This document shows, in pieces, positions 25,061-39,300 of a DNA stretch of 64,000 nt. The notes under the pieces were generated by a model, which was not told where the DNA came from, ran no database searches, and saw nothing but the letters and a program-made list of their open reading frames with translations. Source of the DNA: Antennarius striatus (taxonomy: Eukaryota; Chordata; Actinopteri; Lophiiformes; Antennariidae); NCBI RefSeq assembly GCF_040054535.1, contig NC_090780.1, positions 12,705,001-12,769,000 of the forward strand, in the 5' to 3' direction. A program made the translations under genes and the position numbers. Positions within the stretch are counted from its first letter, which is position 1; every line of letters begins with the position of its first letter.

Positions 25061-27385
25061 TCCCGTTTTTTGTAGAATCAAAACAAGGATATGCGACATG
25101 ATATCGATCTATCGATACAATGTCAACAACAATGTAAACGAATGAGCCAAACGCAGTCACGTGTTTTCTGATCTGGTCAACAACAACAACACGCGCTGAA
25201 ATGAAGTGGAGTTAGCAGTGAAGTTAGTTCCATAACACTACTACGTGTCACAAAAGCTTTCCATTACCTAAACAAATCGCTCACTAGCCAACAGGTGTAT
25301 TCGTTGTGATTAGCTGTGGCCTTACTGTGATAGAGCGTTGCTTCTGTACGGGATACGCAGAAATCCTGGGTGTATTCATGAGGTTAACGACGGAAATAGT
25401 CTGAGCCCGAAGGTTTAACGCAGATCAGAGGAGGATGAATTAGCACCTCGCTAACTGACGTTCTTAGGCCTGGTCAATGTAACATTCGCCTGTGGGGCAT
25501 AGTTACTGAAAAAGTCAATGTAGTTTAACGCTTCATTGTAGAGTGGTTGTAATCGTTCGAGTTGATGACGTCAAAAAACATCTTTAATTGATCTCTTTCC
25601 TGTTCTGCTCATGTTTAGCTAGCCACACAAGCTAACGCTGCGCACCACGGGGTGTTCATTTTACTCCACAGGACACACCGGTGCTGCCGAGCGGGGCGGG
25701 GTAATGGTGTTAATTACTGTATGTCGGATGCTTTGCTTTCATCACTCTCTCCCTTATTTCATGGCTTTTTTGAAGATGAGCGACTTTTAAAGATGTGTGG
25801 ATTTTAACATCTAACTGAATCAGCACACATTCTGTTACAATTTCTCCATAGCTGCAAATGTTTTGGATTAAAATTTCTTTACTCAAGGGAGTGAGTAGTT
25901 TTTTTAATGTCTTCACATTTTAATATTCTGGATCACCAGACCTGGACACTTATTCATATTTATGTATGTCTTATTTCTCAGTTCAGTGTGTTGTACTTTA
26001 GATCTTATTGGTATGTTATCTTTAAAATGCAACCTCAGCATTGTAGATAGTATCCATGCAGTTAGAACCAGAAATGTGTAATGGTCTCTGCCTTGCAAAG
26101 GTTTAAAACAATCCATTACAAAATCTGATTCAGATCACCACCAGAATCTAATGCATTGATTCCTAGCATTTATCCTCTCTCTCCACAAAAATCAACCAAA
26201 AAGTACTTTTTCCAGTGATCCTGCTTAAAGGAAAAACACAAGACAAACCACTGATGGCAAACACATGCCCTCCATTGCAGTAGGTTTAAAAGAAATCTGC
26301 AAAAAGCCCATTAACATTTTAATACAATGACCAACATCACTAATTTTAATGTATAAATAAAAGTATGATCCAGTATGTTTACAGTACTTGTTTTGGTTAA
26401 CTTGTCATTTTAAATTTGTCTCATTTGTTTTCAAGGATTAGAATCAGAATCAGAAGAAAATATCTGAAACTCATCACATGTGAGGAGTTAGATGTGTTAG
26501 ATGTGTTACAGCCGTAGGGATGGATTCAGGACAAGATATCTTCTTACACCTGTTCGATCATCAATCTCAAGCATTTGTCAAATATTTCACTTTCAACGAA
26601 CACAAATAACATATTAAGCCAGTAGCCATTTACTCATAATACGATAATAACCCTAAAAATTGAAGTCTGTCTGACAAAATACTGTCCAGCTGTCAAGACC
26701 ATCAGAAAAAGACCCTCACAGGTGACAAGATGTTTAAAATACTGGAATGAATTCAGACAGAAGGAAGAGAGGAGCCATCAGTCGATCTCTTAATCTCACT
26801 TTGGGCATTTAATGGTGGCGTTTTGTCTCAGAATGACTAAATTATAGGATTACAACAGCATGCAGTTGATTCTTTGTACTGGTAACGTAAAACATTCAAT
26901 GATGACAGTAAAAATAGCCATCTAGAAATATCGCTGCTTAAAATTTTAGCATATCCTGTTCAAGCCTGTGAGAAAATATCATTGCATCCGGCCTGGGTGT
27001 TGTCTCCAAAGTTCATCCTTTGCAAACCCTGTCGCTACCGCCCGAGCTTTATTTCGTTTTTTGTAATTACAGCATTCAGATGAAAACAGGCTTAACATCG
27101 CCCGTCCAGACTACGCCGGGTGCCAAAACAGGCGCCCGTCCACCGCCTAGTCACTCCGACCTGTCAGTTAGCTCGCTAAGGAGCGTAGCTCGAAAACATC
27201 GCTCCGGCTCAGCCGCGGTTCGCTCCAGGCGGACCGGGCGCGTCGCCAGGCGGCGGTGACAACACGACAGACATCGCTAATCAAAGCCAGCTCCTCCTCA
27301 GATCGGAGAACAACAATAACAACTGGAAACGCGTTTCCTTCATAGAGCGGCTCGTAAAATGTGCGTTTTATTGGTGTGAACTTAC
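25061..27385. other. intergenic or 5' intron DNA without a recognised gene
   Basis: There is a GC-richer patch near 25600-25720, AT-rich DNA to 26950, then a CpG-rich stretch at 27030-27300 that probably belongs to a promoter. The plus-strand ORF at 27020-27259 is a by-product of that composition. Confidence 0.4.
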
Positions 27386-27421
27386 ATGAGCGCTGAGAGG
27401 ATTGTGTTGATGACCATTCAT
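27386..27421 (-). other. candidate alternative first exon (minus strand)
   Basis: Within a CpG-rich region, a minus-strand ATG at 27421 opens 12 codons (MNGHQHNPLSAH) that end exactly at a strong GTAAGT donor. It could be an upstream first exon of tmcc1 joining across the 21-27 kb interval. I could not identify the matching acceptor. Confidence 0.3.
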
Positions 27422-30252
27422 TTCTCCCGACGGTGTGACACGCCCACGGTGACGTCACATAGCGTGCTCGACGTCGAAGCAGCTGAGTCCACGCAGCTCA
27501 CCATAAAGCACGGGGACTGCTCGTGTGAGTAGTGAAAGTCCTCTTTGAAGACATAAATGGATGTCCTGACTTTTATCAATTATTTTTAAAGACGAATGTA
27601 TTGTTAAATTCAAAATACAGATATGTAATTTGATTTTGATGAATAAAACACTTGTAACCAGTCGGCTTTTTGCTTATTTGTTTTGATGACGGTTTTGAAG
27701 TAAAACTGGTTGTTCAGCAATTTTTTGAGAATTTTTATAATTAACAACTTTTTTTGGGGTCATTTGAAGCAGCGTTTGGGTTCTGCTATTGTGATTTTTT
27801 TATATTTTCTAATTTTGTAACACTTTTAATTGACCAGAATCTATTAATACTATATAGAAAAATGACTGGCTCCTTAACTGATAATGGAAATACATTAATC
27901 TTGATCTCAGCCTTAGAAAAAGCCTTCACCCTGACAAACAAAACAACATTGCTGACAATTAGCCTTGTCCTTTATTGTTAGTAAGTACATTTATATTTTA
28001 AATCTTTCTTGACAAATTCAAAAAAGTAATTCCTTTGCTGTTAGGGTTAGAGTTTAATAAAAGTTAGCTTAATAGTTAGTTATAGTTTTGTAAGCCTGTT
28101 ATATTAACTTCACCGGTCTGTGATGTTACTGGGGCTCATCAGTAGAACCTCTAAAATCTAATTTTGCCTATAAGAAAATGGAAGTGATGAAAGGAATGCA
28201 TGGCACAACAGACAGGGTTGGGGTGGTGCTGATCAGGTGGAGCTTGTTTTGCAGAAGGTGTTATGGGAGGATCAGGATATCCTGGCCTGAGGGCCCAATG
28301 AGAACATGAGTTTAAAGCAGCAGGCTTAATGGTAGTAGACACACTAGTTGTCGTGAGAGGAGCAGGAGTTTCAGTTTCAGGAGTTTGTAACTGCGAATAA
28401 CACTTGAGGGGGAGGATGCAATGCTGGGATCTGATCAAACAGTGCAGATGATATGGCTTTAGATTATGGATTGCAGGATTGCAGTCTTGAAAAGTTTGAG
28501 TCTGACCTTCTGCAAGCAGTAAACGTTTTAGGAATGACAGAATGGGCTAATCAGGAGATGATGGAAACCTAAATTTGTAATATGTTATATTCCACATGTT
28601 CTGTGTTAGAATCTGTAGAAGCACCTGAGCTGTGGCTGTGGCTGTTGTCGATGTGCCTGCAATAGGGACAGGAGTGTCTGCAAAAGGAAGGGGCCTAGGA
28701 AATATGATAATAATATATTTATTAAATTCATCATGTTTTAAATGTTTCATGACTTGGCCACAAACTCTCAGTTTTCATTGCCAGAGGACATTTTCGTGTG
28801 TGAAGGACATGTGACTGAAGACTAAACATCCACAAGACAAGAAAGAGTAAACACTCATCCTACAAGCAAACACACCGAGTAAAAAAGCATGACGTGCAGT
28901 GAGTGTGCTTAAATCGAATGGCTCACATTCAAAAGTATAAAGCAATGGCATAGTACATACCTCCATGTACACCACAATCCCCGATGAGTTAAATCAGTCA
29001 CTCAGAGCATAGCAGACGCCTTGTTGTCATGGTGACTTTGTTTTGTCCTCAAACTCAATATACCAAAGGGAAAAATAAGGTCTCCCAGCCATGAGATGCA
29101 TTTAAAAAAAATCAGGGGCAGACAGGGCTACCAATGCAAGAACTTTCAATACTTAATGTATAATTCATTCAATATATTACAGCAAGAGGTGCAAGATATT
29201 ATAAAAAAATATGAGCCTAATATATTTGGAATATGAATCCCTTCAGTCTGAATATGCTGTTGAACATTATTCATCTGGTGTACTGTACCTGAATCATGTA
29301 GGAGGAGATGATCTATATATTCTATGTTTTATTATACTGACAAATACGGTGTGTTAAAAACATATTTGTCATTGATAGATGAACTTTATTGATCCCAAAC
29401 TGGGAAATTCACAATTCACATTGGACAGACAACTACATAAATGCATAAATAGGAAAAGGCTTAATGAATGAATGTTTTGATAATTTTCTTGGATTCAATC
29501 CAGTGTCCACAGCCTTTGACATACAATATAAAAACATGACTAGGCCATTAGAATTCACGAGGGCACAAATCATTTATATAACAGTCTTATTTTTATTTTA
29601 AGAGATATGACTTTACTTCCTACCGGATGAGTCCTACTAGATCCCTTTAATTCAGAATGAAAGCATCCAATGATAATATTTTTTTAAGATGTAACAGTTC
29701 TGTTTGACATATTATAAAAAATAAACAAAACAAATGTTCAAATGACCTTTGGCTATTGATTTTCCAACAGGGATCTGAATGAAAAATTGGAGCCAGGTAT
29801 TGACACAGGTGATACAGTAGGAATTTTATATTACTGACTAAAAACTGGTCTGTCTTGTGTGAACAAATAAAGCTGATACACAGAGGCAAACTGTATAATT
29901 CTGTAATACTCGTAATATTCATAGGAACAACTTCAACGCACGTATAAACATCACAGTATGTCAGAAGACTCAATGTACGTCAAATCACAATGAACAGACT
30001 TTGTGAATTAGAGAAGTATTTTTTCTTCCAGCTGTCAGTAGTATCTGTTCTGTAACACATTCATCTTACAGAAAGTGTGTTTGTCTGATAATGTCTTCTC
30101 TATGGGTTTTTGTACTGACTACCTATAATTTCATTGCTATTAAGAAAAGCAATTTTATTTATCAGACGTCTCTTCCAAGAGCATGACTGTCCGTGTTACG
30201 TGATTGTGGAATTAAATGAAAGATGAATGAGATTAGAAGATCAGTGGTCATC
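27422..30252. other. intergenic DNA between the tmcc1 5' region and the PRRT-type gene
   Basis: Mostly AT-rich. A LINE-tail fragment is at 29378-29430. Two Pro/Thr-rich minus-strand stretches (28625-28694 and 28151-28430) have splice-like borders but conflicting frames. ORFs at 27754 and 29647 match nothing I know. Confidence 0.4.
29378..29430 (-). mobile_element. LINE 3'-tail fragment (L2-like)
   Basis: GATAGATGAACTTTATTGAT followed by CCCAAACTGGGAAATTC is the reverse complement of the fish LINE 3' end GAATTTCC...GATCAATAAAGT(ATCT)n. Only the 3' tail remains. Confidence 0.55.
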
Positions 30253-32935
30253 TTAGAGGTTTGTAACGTCATCATGAGGCCAGTCATGCTGATGGATCAC
30301 TGGCGATAACCCAGGGTTAAAGGTTTCTCTTTGATATGTAACAGCTGGAGACCATTTGTCACTGTTATATTCTGTGGCAGTACTGGGGAACTGTATAGAC
30401 TCTGGATCCATCTTCCACTGGTAGCCATCATAAACTGGAGGTAATGCAATTGTTCCACATTCTCTGTCAGTGGTGTCTCTGGCCACGGGGTAAGTCCAAC
30501 AGAGTGGTTGAGGTGTGAACAGACCCCCAGCTATAAGCTGTTCATGAAGGGCATTGTCAATGCTGCGTCTGAGGTTAATAGGAGATGGTGGCCACATGTC
30601 GAGCTCTACAAGTGAAAAAATACATTCACGTTCACCAACTTTTTGACAGAGTAATGCAGCCTGGGATTGTGAGCTGATATTGCCGACAGGATCCGAGGTG
30701 TATTCTAGCACAGTGGTAGATGGGGGATCATCATAGGGACACATTACATTGTGGCTGAAACCAGTTCTAGATAGTTTGTACTTTGCCCAGTTGTTTGGCA
30801 TCAGGTCATCCCAGGTTTGCTCTGTTTTCTTAAGTGGTCCTTTCTGTATCCTGCCCAGGATGCTACCCCACAAGCTTATCACCCCTTTAAACATTTTACT
30901 TCTCCTCTGCCAATGATTGCCCCTTAAATGACCCCTAGATGGTATCCAGAAGATCCTGGATCCTAGGACAAGTAATGAGAATCCCCAAGCTAACTCAAGA
31001 ATTCTAGCCCAAAACTGACTTAGCCACCAGCCCCAACCAAAACGCCTCCAGTTCCCCAGTAGCCCATAAAGCCAGAGGAGACTAAACATGTGAAGGCTGC
31101 AGCAGAGGACCCCTAATAAGGCACACACTGCTGTGACTCGTTTTGCACATTTCTCAATTCTTTGTGAGGGAACCCACTGAGGTACAGGGGACCTGAGAAA
31201 GGGATGTACATGAGAAAAAGATTTAGTGAGAATTCCTAGACAGAACGGGAGACCACAGCAGAGGGAGAGGGTTTCTAGCAGCAGAGGGAGTGTGGGAGGC
31301 AAAGGTGGAGAGAAAAGATCTGCAAGAAGTAAGGGGGTACAATGTGATATAGACATCACTCCAACCACCCAGGGTTGCTGCAGCTTCAACGAGAGGATAA
31401 ATAAGTTCAGCCCTCTGAGTGTGACTAGAGCTAGGGAAATCTGTGCCCACAAAAGGAGCTGTAGGGGAGCATTATGTAGGGCCGCTAGCATAGCATGAGA
31501 CAGGATTTGACGGGTTCCATAAGGATCAAGAAAAAAGAGGACCCCACGCAGAGTACCACTGAGGATCAGCAAACTATTTGCCAGAGTAAGGGCATCACAG
31601 ATAGGATGAGGGAGAGCAAATACACCAGTGATTCCTATAACTGCCAGGACTGCCATCAGTATGAAAAGACCGGCAGACCCAAAGACATGTAGTTCCCAAG
31701 CAAAAGCCAGTGTTCGCCTCATGTCATCCCAAAGCAGACTGGTGCCATTAAAGTTTGGAAGAACACAAGGATTCAGGCCGAGCACACAGGGATCTCCAGG
31801 TCTGGGCCGGTTCTGGTTTGTCATGAATTTGAAGACATGGGATTTAGGGCTCTCCAGACCTGACACAGAGAATGGCAGAAAAAAAAGGAAACGTTATGTT
31901 ATGTGTGATATTAACAATTACCAATATCAGCCCCAGAGTCTACACGCCAATGTATCCTTGAGGAAGACTCTTAAACCTAACTTGCTCCCTGAACTGTCTC
32001 TCCAGGATGGGTTAAATGCAGAGAATAAATTACACAATGTTGTACTATGTGTAAATGTGACTGACAAAAATGCATTTTCTTCAACAAGAAGCAGCCTTTA
32101 ATTGCCGATTCTAACAAGAGGATTATTCTGTCATCAATGAGGAAATTCAACTGATTTTCATGAGAAAATGAGTGTTGGTATGTCAACAGAACACAATAAT
32201 GAATAACAAAACACAATAATGAATAGGTGATTTGAGATAATGACTTTATAATTGTACCTACAACTGTTCCTGCCCTCCATGGTTGTGAGTTCTAATGGCA
32301 GAGAATGTTTAATGTTTATCACATGTACAACCTAGTTATTGTTCATGTAGCATGTATATACCCTATATAAACCTTTTGTAAGATATCATGTCCATGTCAT
32401 GTCTTAGCTTCAAACAATCTCATGTTCACTTACCATCCAAAAAAACAGGCTTCACCCCAGACATGCGATTTTCTTCTAACTGGTCCTCAGGTGTTGTGTG
32501 AGTGAGGCCCTCCTCTGAGATAACATGCACACTGGAGTGACTGTATACTGTAACTGAAGTGTTTGTTCTGTCAGGTCCTTGGTCTGGAATCTCTTCCTGA
32601 TATGGAGTAAGTGCTGGTAATGTAGTCGATACAGATCCTGATCCAGAGGTCTTCCCATCACTGCCTCCCTCAGGGTTTTTTAAGATGGCAGTCCGATCGA
32701 CATGTTTCTGCAAAGCTGCACTGTCCACATTCTGTCCACTGCCCTCCAAAATGTCACCGCTGCTCACCGAATGGGAGATTACTTGACTGAATGAGCTGTT
32801 CACAATGTTGTTTCTGCTTTTTCTCTGCATAATTTGAAATGGACCATGGTTATTTAGTGTGTGTGAAGTAAGAACGAAGGTCTCAAGTGAAAGAAAAAAC
32901 ACAGTCAGTGTGACTAAGAGTAAAGATGAAGCCAT
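30253..32935 (-). CDS. prrt3: proline-rich transmembrane protein 3/4-like, multi-pass membrane protein
   Basis: Poorly characterised vertebrate membrane protein family. Coding exons in transcript order: 32935-32434 and 31859-30253, about 702 residues. Chosen start: MASSLLLVTLTVFF, a clear signal peptide downstream of an acceptor at 32974, so the upstream in-frame ATG at 33043 falls in the intron. Residues 25-170 are a Ser/Thr-rich extracellular part. Next come PCVLPNFNGTSLLWDD and RRTLAFAWELHVFGSAGLF, the family signature, then about seven hydrophobic segments, a cytoplasmic tail with PPSPINLRRSIDNALHEQ, and the end DDVTNL. A 5' UTR exon probably lies near 33760-33900 (donor CTCATG/GTATCT). 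PRRT3 and PRRT4 are hard to separate from memory. PRRT3 is preferred because the other neighbours map to human chromosome 3. It is shorter than human PRRT3. Confidence 0.75.
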
Positions 32936-35030
32936 TTCTGACACTTTTTTACATGACGTTGAAATCCTAGCACCTGTGGAAAAACAAAGAAGATCAATCA
33001 TGAAATTATTTTTGGGCTGCAGACTGATAATTCCTATAGACATGACTTTTTAGCATTAATTTAACTATTCTACACACTAATTCCTGTAATTAAGAAAGCG
33101 TTAACAGTGTGAGTGTAGGGTAGACGGAGATAACAAGTCATACAGCTTGCCAGATAATTAATCTTTTGTTCAAATCCTGTAAAGGGCATAATTCCCCTGT
33201 ATGATCCAGTAACTTTGCACACTCAACAACATCTGTGGATGGTTTGTCTCAGCAAAAATACAACAGACCTTCGTAGAAACATTGCACATTATGAGTCAGT
33301 CAGATTGGCCTCAGTGACTGACTATCTGGGTCACAGGTGTCAAGCTGCCTGTCTGAATTATGTGCAAATCACATATCATATGAAAAAATATACATGATAA
33401 ATTGTTGAAAATATAAAAATGACACCTAGAACAAGCCAAATTCATAGTAACTGCATTTTTGGTAGGACAAAGATATTTTTCATAGGTTATCATATTTTTA
33501 AATGCATTCTCTGATGAGTTCAAATGATAAATGCATTCTATTTTTAGATTTTGGTCCTGACTTACTCTACGTAAATTTACTGTTTAGTAAAATCAGGATC
33601 AAATACAAAACAAGTGTTTAGAGTATGCGGGACTAGTTGCAGTCACTTGAACTTGCAGATTTTTTACCTCTAGATATTTCACAACACCACTCACAAAAAA
33701 CATTACTTCTATAAGATAAGATAAAGATTTTAACAAGCTGAGTAAAACAGATACCATGAGATGTCCCTGCGGTTCCTTGTGTTCTGCTTTCTTTCAGTGC
33801 ATAACATGTAGCACTCTGTCTCCCACTGTAGTAACAGCCTGAGTAAGGGCTGGTTTGTGATGTAGGTCCACAATGAGGGCTGAACACATTGGATTTACTG
33901 ACATGCCAATGCCCATCTAGCTTTCAACCTGCGATGTCTGATTCCTGTCACTGCACCTGCTGTTCACTTGTTTACTTGGCAGCCTAAATGTCAGTCACAG
34001 AAACATTTCCTCAATTGTAATACCAATCTTAACTGGAAAATGAATAAATCAACACTTTGTGGATTATTATCTTTTCATGTGTAGATTTGAGAAAGAATTA
34101 CTTGACCATCAGACATTGCTCATCTCTTTCTCCAACAGTTATGTTAGGGTTAAGGTTAACTCCCTTCTCTACAGGATTACATTAAGATTCTTTAAGTAGC
34201 ACAAAGTCAAATAAGCAATAAGGTTTGTTCAACTAGACACGAACAGTCTGGTAATCTTTCATGCCAATATAGTATTTGTTTTTTTACTTTGAAAAGCAGT
34301 CATATGTCAAGACTTCTGTAAAACATGACTTAAAATATTAACAGTAGATAAGTAGATGTTATGTATGATGTATGGTCTGTATCATAAGAGGGTTGTCATA
34401 TGATTTCAGAAAGTCTTGTTAACATACATGCAGTATGTATATCTACTATCGACACTTCAACCAGAAATCTCTTGCAGAATCCCCAATTTGTAGTGAGTGT
34501 GGGAATTAACTCTTTCATATACCGAGTGTATGGAGTGTAGTCTATGCACACATCACTTTTGTGCCAGTCCACCTTAAGACGCGTAAGAGGCAGCTTGTTG
34601 TGGCGAGAGCAGGGGGAGGCCTCCAGTAACACATGCCTGGCTCTTTAAGGCAGACTGGGGAAGTTAAGTCTCGTTAAAGGTACATGCATTCAAATCTGTG
34701 CCAGACATCACCAAAGCGTCTTGGGGAGCGTTCTGGACATGTGTGTTAAGTTTAAATGACTGAACCTGGAGCCTGGTGTAATGGGGTCTGGTTCTTATTC
34801 CAGAGATCTAGACGCCATCACATATACATGTAGAAATTATGTAGATCAATAGATAGATGAATGGATTAATAGTTTTATTGGTCCCAAGGGAAATTTAGAG
34901 ATTCAGCCATTCTTACAAACATAAATTTAAAGTCAAACAGCAGAAAATTTTAAACATAAAATGGCATAAAGTAAAAACACAAAAATGGTAAGCGTAATAA
35001 GAAAAAAATACATATTAGGTAGATATTCAT
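32936..35030 (-). other. 5' region of the PRRT-type gene and intergenic DNA
   Basis: Holds the acceptor at 32974, a possible untranslated first exon near 33760-33900, and a LINE-tail fragment at 34840-34915 (TTTTATTGGTCCCAAGGGAA). The minus-strand ORF at 34396-34632 is unrecognised. Confidence 0.4.
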
Positions 35031-35045
35031 GACTTACAGTATCAC

Positions 35046-35201
<156 letters not shown>

Positions 35202-35259
35202 TTGATTTAGTGACAGATACATGTTCTGATGTGAACCCGTGTTCACACACGGGGGCAGG

Positions 35260-36317
35260 CCGTCATTTGAGAGTCCAACCTAGAGAACAGTCGCGTTGTT
35301 TGGGGCCTAGACTTCCGTCACTCTATATCTCATTGGATAAACACAGTCGCGTTGTCTTCTATGTAGGCGTCTGGTTCAAGCTGTAACCAACTAATATCGA
35401 TTTGGATCCAACTGGATGAATATTATCGTTATTGTTTCGCAGGTGCTGGGAAACTTGTTTTTGGAGCGAAGCTTCCACCCTGTAACAACAAGCAGACGTC
35501 AGACCTCGCTTGCTCGTCGCTGCTGTTAATTTTTTTTTAATCGCAATCTAATCACACCATAGTTTGCGGGATTGCGCTGCTGTTACGTGTGCTATGTAGC
35601 TCAGTAAAGTGTGTGCTGGTGTTAGCTGTTTGACGTTTATTGGCGTTTTAGTTTTGAACACCGAGCCTTGGCGGAAAGAGAGGATTTCCTTTTATTTAAG
35701 GTAGCATGACGGGATCCACAGCCGACTGCTAGCTAGCCAGCTAGCGTCCTCACAGTCACTAGCTACCGTCATGTAAACGCAATTCATGGACTATAGATTT
35801 TATATTTGTTATCACGTGAACAAACTGTGACGCTAAAGAGCTAAATAAACAATTCATAGCTGATATCAAATTAGTGTTCAATTGTGTTAAATATACTTAA
35901 TGACATCGGTTGCTAGCTAGCTAGCTAGCTAGCTATCCATAGGGGCTACAGCAGCACTGCCGTGTTAGCATGCTAACCACGTAGACACTATTATCACCAG
36001 GGACGTGAAGCCAACATGTTGGGAGTCTGGATCCGTGTTTTATCACTTATTTTATTACATTGTGGTGTTAATTGTGAGCTTTACTTTACTGGGAAGTTTT
36101 GAAGTGTAGCAGTCATCACATTAACTTGTGAACCTAAATGCACTTTGTCCCGTACGCTTTCACTGTTATTCCATCACCCCGCTTTTGAACTAGCGGTGAT
36201 TTTTATTCTCTAATATTTATAACCGATGCGATCGTAAATCGCTGCCCTCTCTTCATGGCTTATGCGTGTTGGAGCATAAATGTCACATTTGTGTAAAAGT
36301 TATTCTCATCTTCGCAG
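35260..36317 (+). promoter_or_regulatory. qrich1 promoter and 5' UTR region
   Basis: GC-richer DNA with several CpGs. A likely untranslated first exon ends at TTTATTTAAG/GTAGCAT near 35700. A (TAGC)n run at 35911-35935 lies in the first intron. The first coding exon begins after TTCGCAG at 36317. The exact transcription start cannot be set from sequence alone. Confidence 0.45.
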
Positions 36318-36328
36318 GTCCATTGACG

Positions 36329-39300
36329 ATGAACGAGCAGGAAGGTGGGGTGGTCTCGTTTGATGAGTATGTGCGGCAGAAAGCCCGCACCGTCCCCCAG
36401 CACAGGATGAAGGACTTCCTGGAGTCTCTCACTAAGGGCCCCGAGGTGCTGCAGGAGTTCACCCAGCAGGGAGGGGCCTCCATCCCCGCCACAACAACCA
36501 TGGTGTATCAGCAGCAGGGCGCCAACTGCATCTACACCGACAGCACCGAGGTGGCGGGCTCCCTGCTGGAGCTGGCCTGTCCGGTGAGAGCTGCTCCTGT
36601 TGGGGTTCATTTATTCCAGATTTTATTCATGTTGATCTCCTGAAGTAATCAAACATTGTTTCGGTTTCAGGTGACCACAGCAGAGATTTCACCTCATCTG
36701 TCTGTTCATCATGAGTCTGAACCACAACTTCATGTGCAGGTTAGTTTATGCAAAGCCATTGTTCCATTATTTAGTTCAGAAATGAATCTTGTTTAATGTG
36801 AAAGTAAGATATTCTGCTCTTAGATCCTATTAAATCTGCAGTATTAAAGATGAGAACATGTAATGTGTATTTTTTTAATGAAATATAAAAATGCATATTT
36901 TGTATCTATGTATTATATTCAGTTACACACATTTAGTCTATCCTGTATTGATGTCCTTGTAGTTATTAGACCTCCTGCTCCTACAAGATGACATATCAAA
37001 CAGGATCATTCATTCAAAAAACAAAAGATGCAGTTGTCAAATGTCACATTTTCTGTTTAGGAGAATTTTTTCTGTTTACTGTTGACTATCTTTCATTCTG
37101 TCCTCCTTTGCCAGGTCCAGATTGAGGAACAGCAGGGCCAAGCCGTTGGCCAGGTTCTTCAGGTGGCCTCTCCGTCTCAACAGGACCTGCAGGGAATCTC
37201 AACAGCCCAGCTTGTCCAACATGGACAGCTAACGGAGGAGCAGCAGCAGCAGGTCTTGTTGAAGTAGTTGTACACATTAAGTGCTTTCCTGCTATGCATC
37301 GTTGCTGGTTTGTGATTATTTCAGCTGTGTTCCACAGATCCAGGCACAGTTGGTTGCAGCTGTGGCTGGAGGTCAACAAACACAGTTGTCAGGTGGCCAA
37401 CTACAAGGGACGCAACACATTCAACTCACAGGGGGCCAGCAAATTCAACTCCAGGCTGGCCAACAGATTCAACTGCAGAGCGGTCAGCACATTCAACTAT
37501 CAGGGGGACAACAAATTCAGCTACAAGGAGCCCAGCCAATCCAGTTACCAGGGGGGCAGCATATCCAGCTACAAGATGGACAACAGATCCAGATCCAGAC
37601 CATAGAGGCCATATCTCCATCACAGCATCAAGACTCCCTCAGGGATGCAGAGAAGAGGTCGGCCTCTGTGTCTGTTCTTCAGCCTGCCAAGAAGCGTAAA
37701 GTGGACGTCCCTCTTGCTGTGTCTTACGCTGTTCAACAAGGCCAGCAGGTGGCTACAGTTCTAACCATCCCTCAAGGGCAGCAGCAAAGCTACGTTTCCC
37801 TAAGGCCAGATTTGCTCACGGTTGACAGCACTCAGTTGTACAGCACTACAGGAACAATCACAGGCCCCTCTGGAGAAACCTGGACCATCCCTGTGTACTC
37901 CACTCCACAGCAGCAGGGTGTAACTCACATCGCCATACCACAGGAGACATACAGCACAGTGCAGGTTACCACCACCAATGGTAAGGATAAACTGTCCCAA
38001 AGCCCCTCATTGAGGTCTACAGAAGGGCAGTCGGCCTCGTCTGGGACACAAGAAGAAATAGTCCAGACCCTGTTCCCAGCACAGTTCATGAATGGGAACA
38101 TTCACATCCCCGTAGCGGTGCAGACTGTAGGAGGGACTTACAACACGACACAATCAGTGCACATATGGGATCCGAACCAACAGCAGGACCAGGGAGAAGA
38201 GGGACAAGAACAGCAGCTCCATTTGCAGGTTTGGACACACTTCTCCCTTCTAGCTGTATTGCAGACCTCTGTCAGTATGCTTGGAACTAAATGTATTCTG
38301 TGCTGACCACCCTGTTTTTAATAGTTCCATTACTCAGTTCATGTAAAAATTGATGAAGTGTCAGGGGAAATAGAAATAGTCATCTTTAGTTAATAATTTT
38401 GAAAAAGTATGGATTACAACTTGTATCAATGTCCTTGTTAATAACAGAAGGTCCTCTGGCATCCCGACTGAATGTTATTCACTCAGGTTACTACAAACGT
38501 GTTCTGTAAATAGTACTTATGTCGTTTGAAATATTGACTTGACTTATTAACTAAATAGGATTGTACTCAACAGACTGTATACTTCCATCAAGGCTGAACA
38601 AACCTACATATGTCAGTTAGGGTTTATGGTTTTGCTCTATCCTGCTGCAAACTTTCATTGAAATCAATTGTTATCTTGCAAAATTTGTAAATTGCTGCTA
38701 TCGAGCTGCTTTATCATCATGATGCCCTCCACCACAGTAAGCATTGACGTTGACTTTCTTGTTTATTTGTGAAGGCTCACATAGAGACAGAGGCTCAGGC
38801 TGAACCACCGGCAGAGATTCTGGTTCCTGTCTGTCTGAAGCCCGACGAAGGCCTGGAAGTTTGGCGTCTGTGGGCGCAGCGAAAAAATGCTGAGCTAAAC
38901 AAGCAGGAAAAGACAATGCTTGCTCCAATAGGACGTTAGTCAACTAATTATTATGTGAAAACAAGAGGAAATGTTCCAGCTCACAAACACTGATTACCTG
39001 TCATCACATTTCAAAATCTGCTTTCTTTTTTATTCCTGGTCATTGAATAGCACAACATATTCTGTTTAAAAATGGTAAAAATGCAACTTCCCAACACTAA
39101 TAAAACTCCATCTGTGCTTCTGTCCAGGTCGTCAACCCCTTCGTTTTCAAGAGGATTTGGTGTCTAGTGCAGTTGCTGAGCTGAACTTAGGACTTTCCCT
39201 GATGACGCAGGAGGCGCGAGGAGCAGATAAAGAGCAGTTTGCATCCGATGTTTTATATTATGTTTTCTTGTGTATACAAAAGGTTAGTATCCTGATTTTT

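Noticed and set aside
27020-27458. Overlapping ORFs on both strands in CpG-rich DNA
   Set aside because: High GC lowers stop frequency. No family resemblance; better explained as promoter DNA with a possible first exon.
36260-36610. 116-codon ORF opposite qrich1 exon 1
   Set aside because: Shadow of a GC-rich coding exon. The sense strand matches QRICH1 and the antisense product matches nothing.
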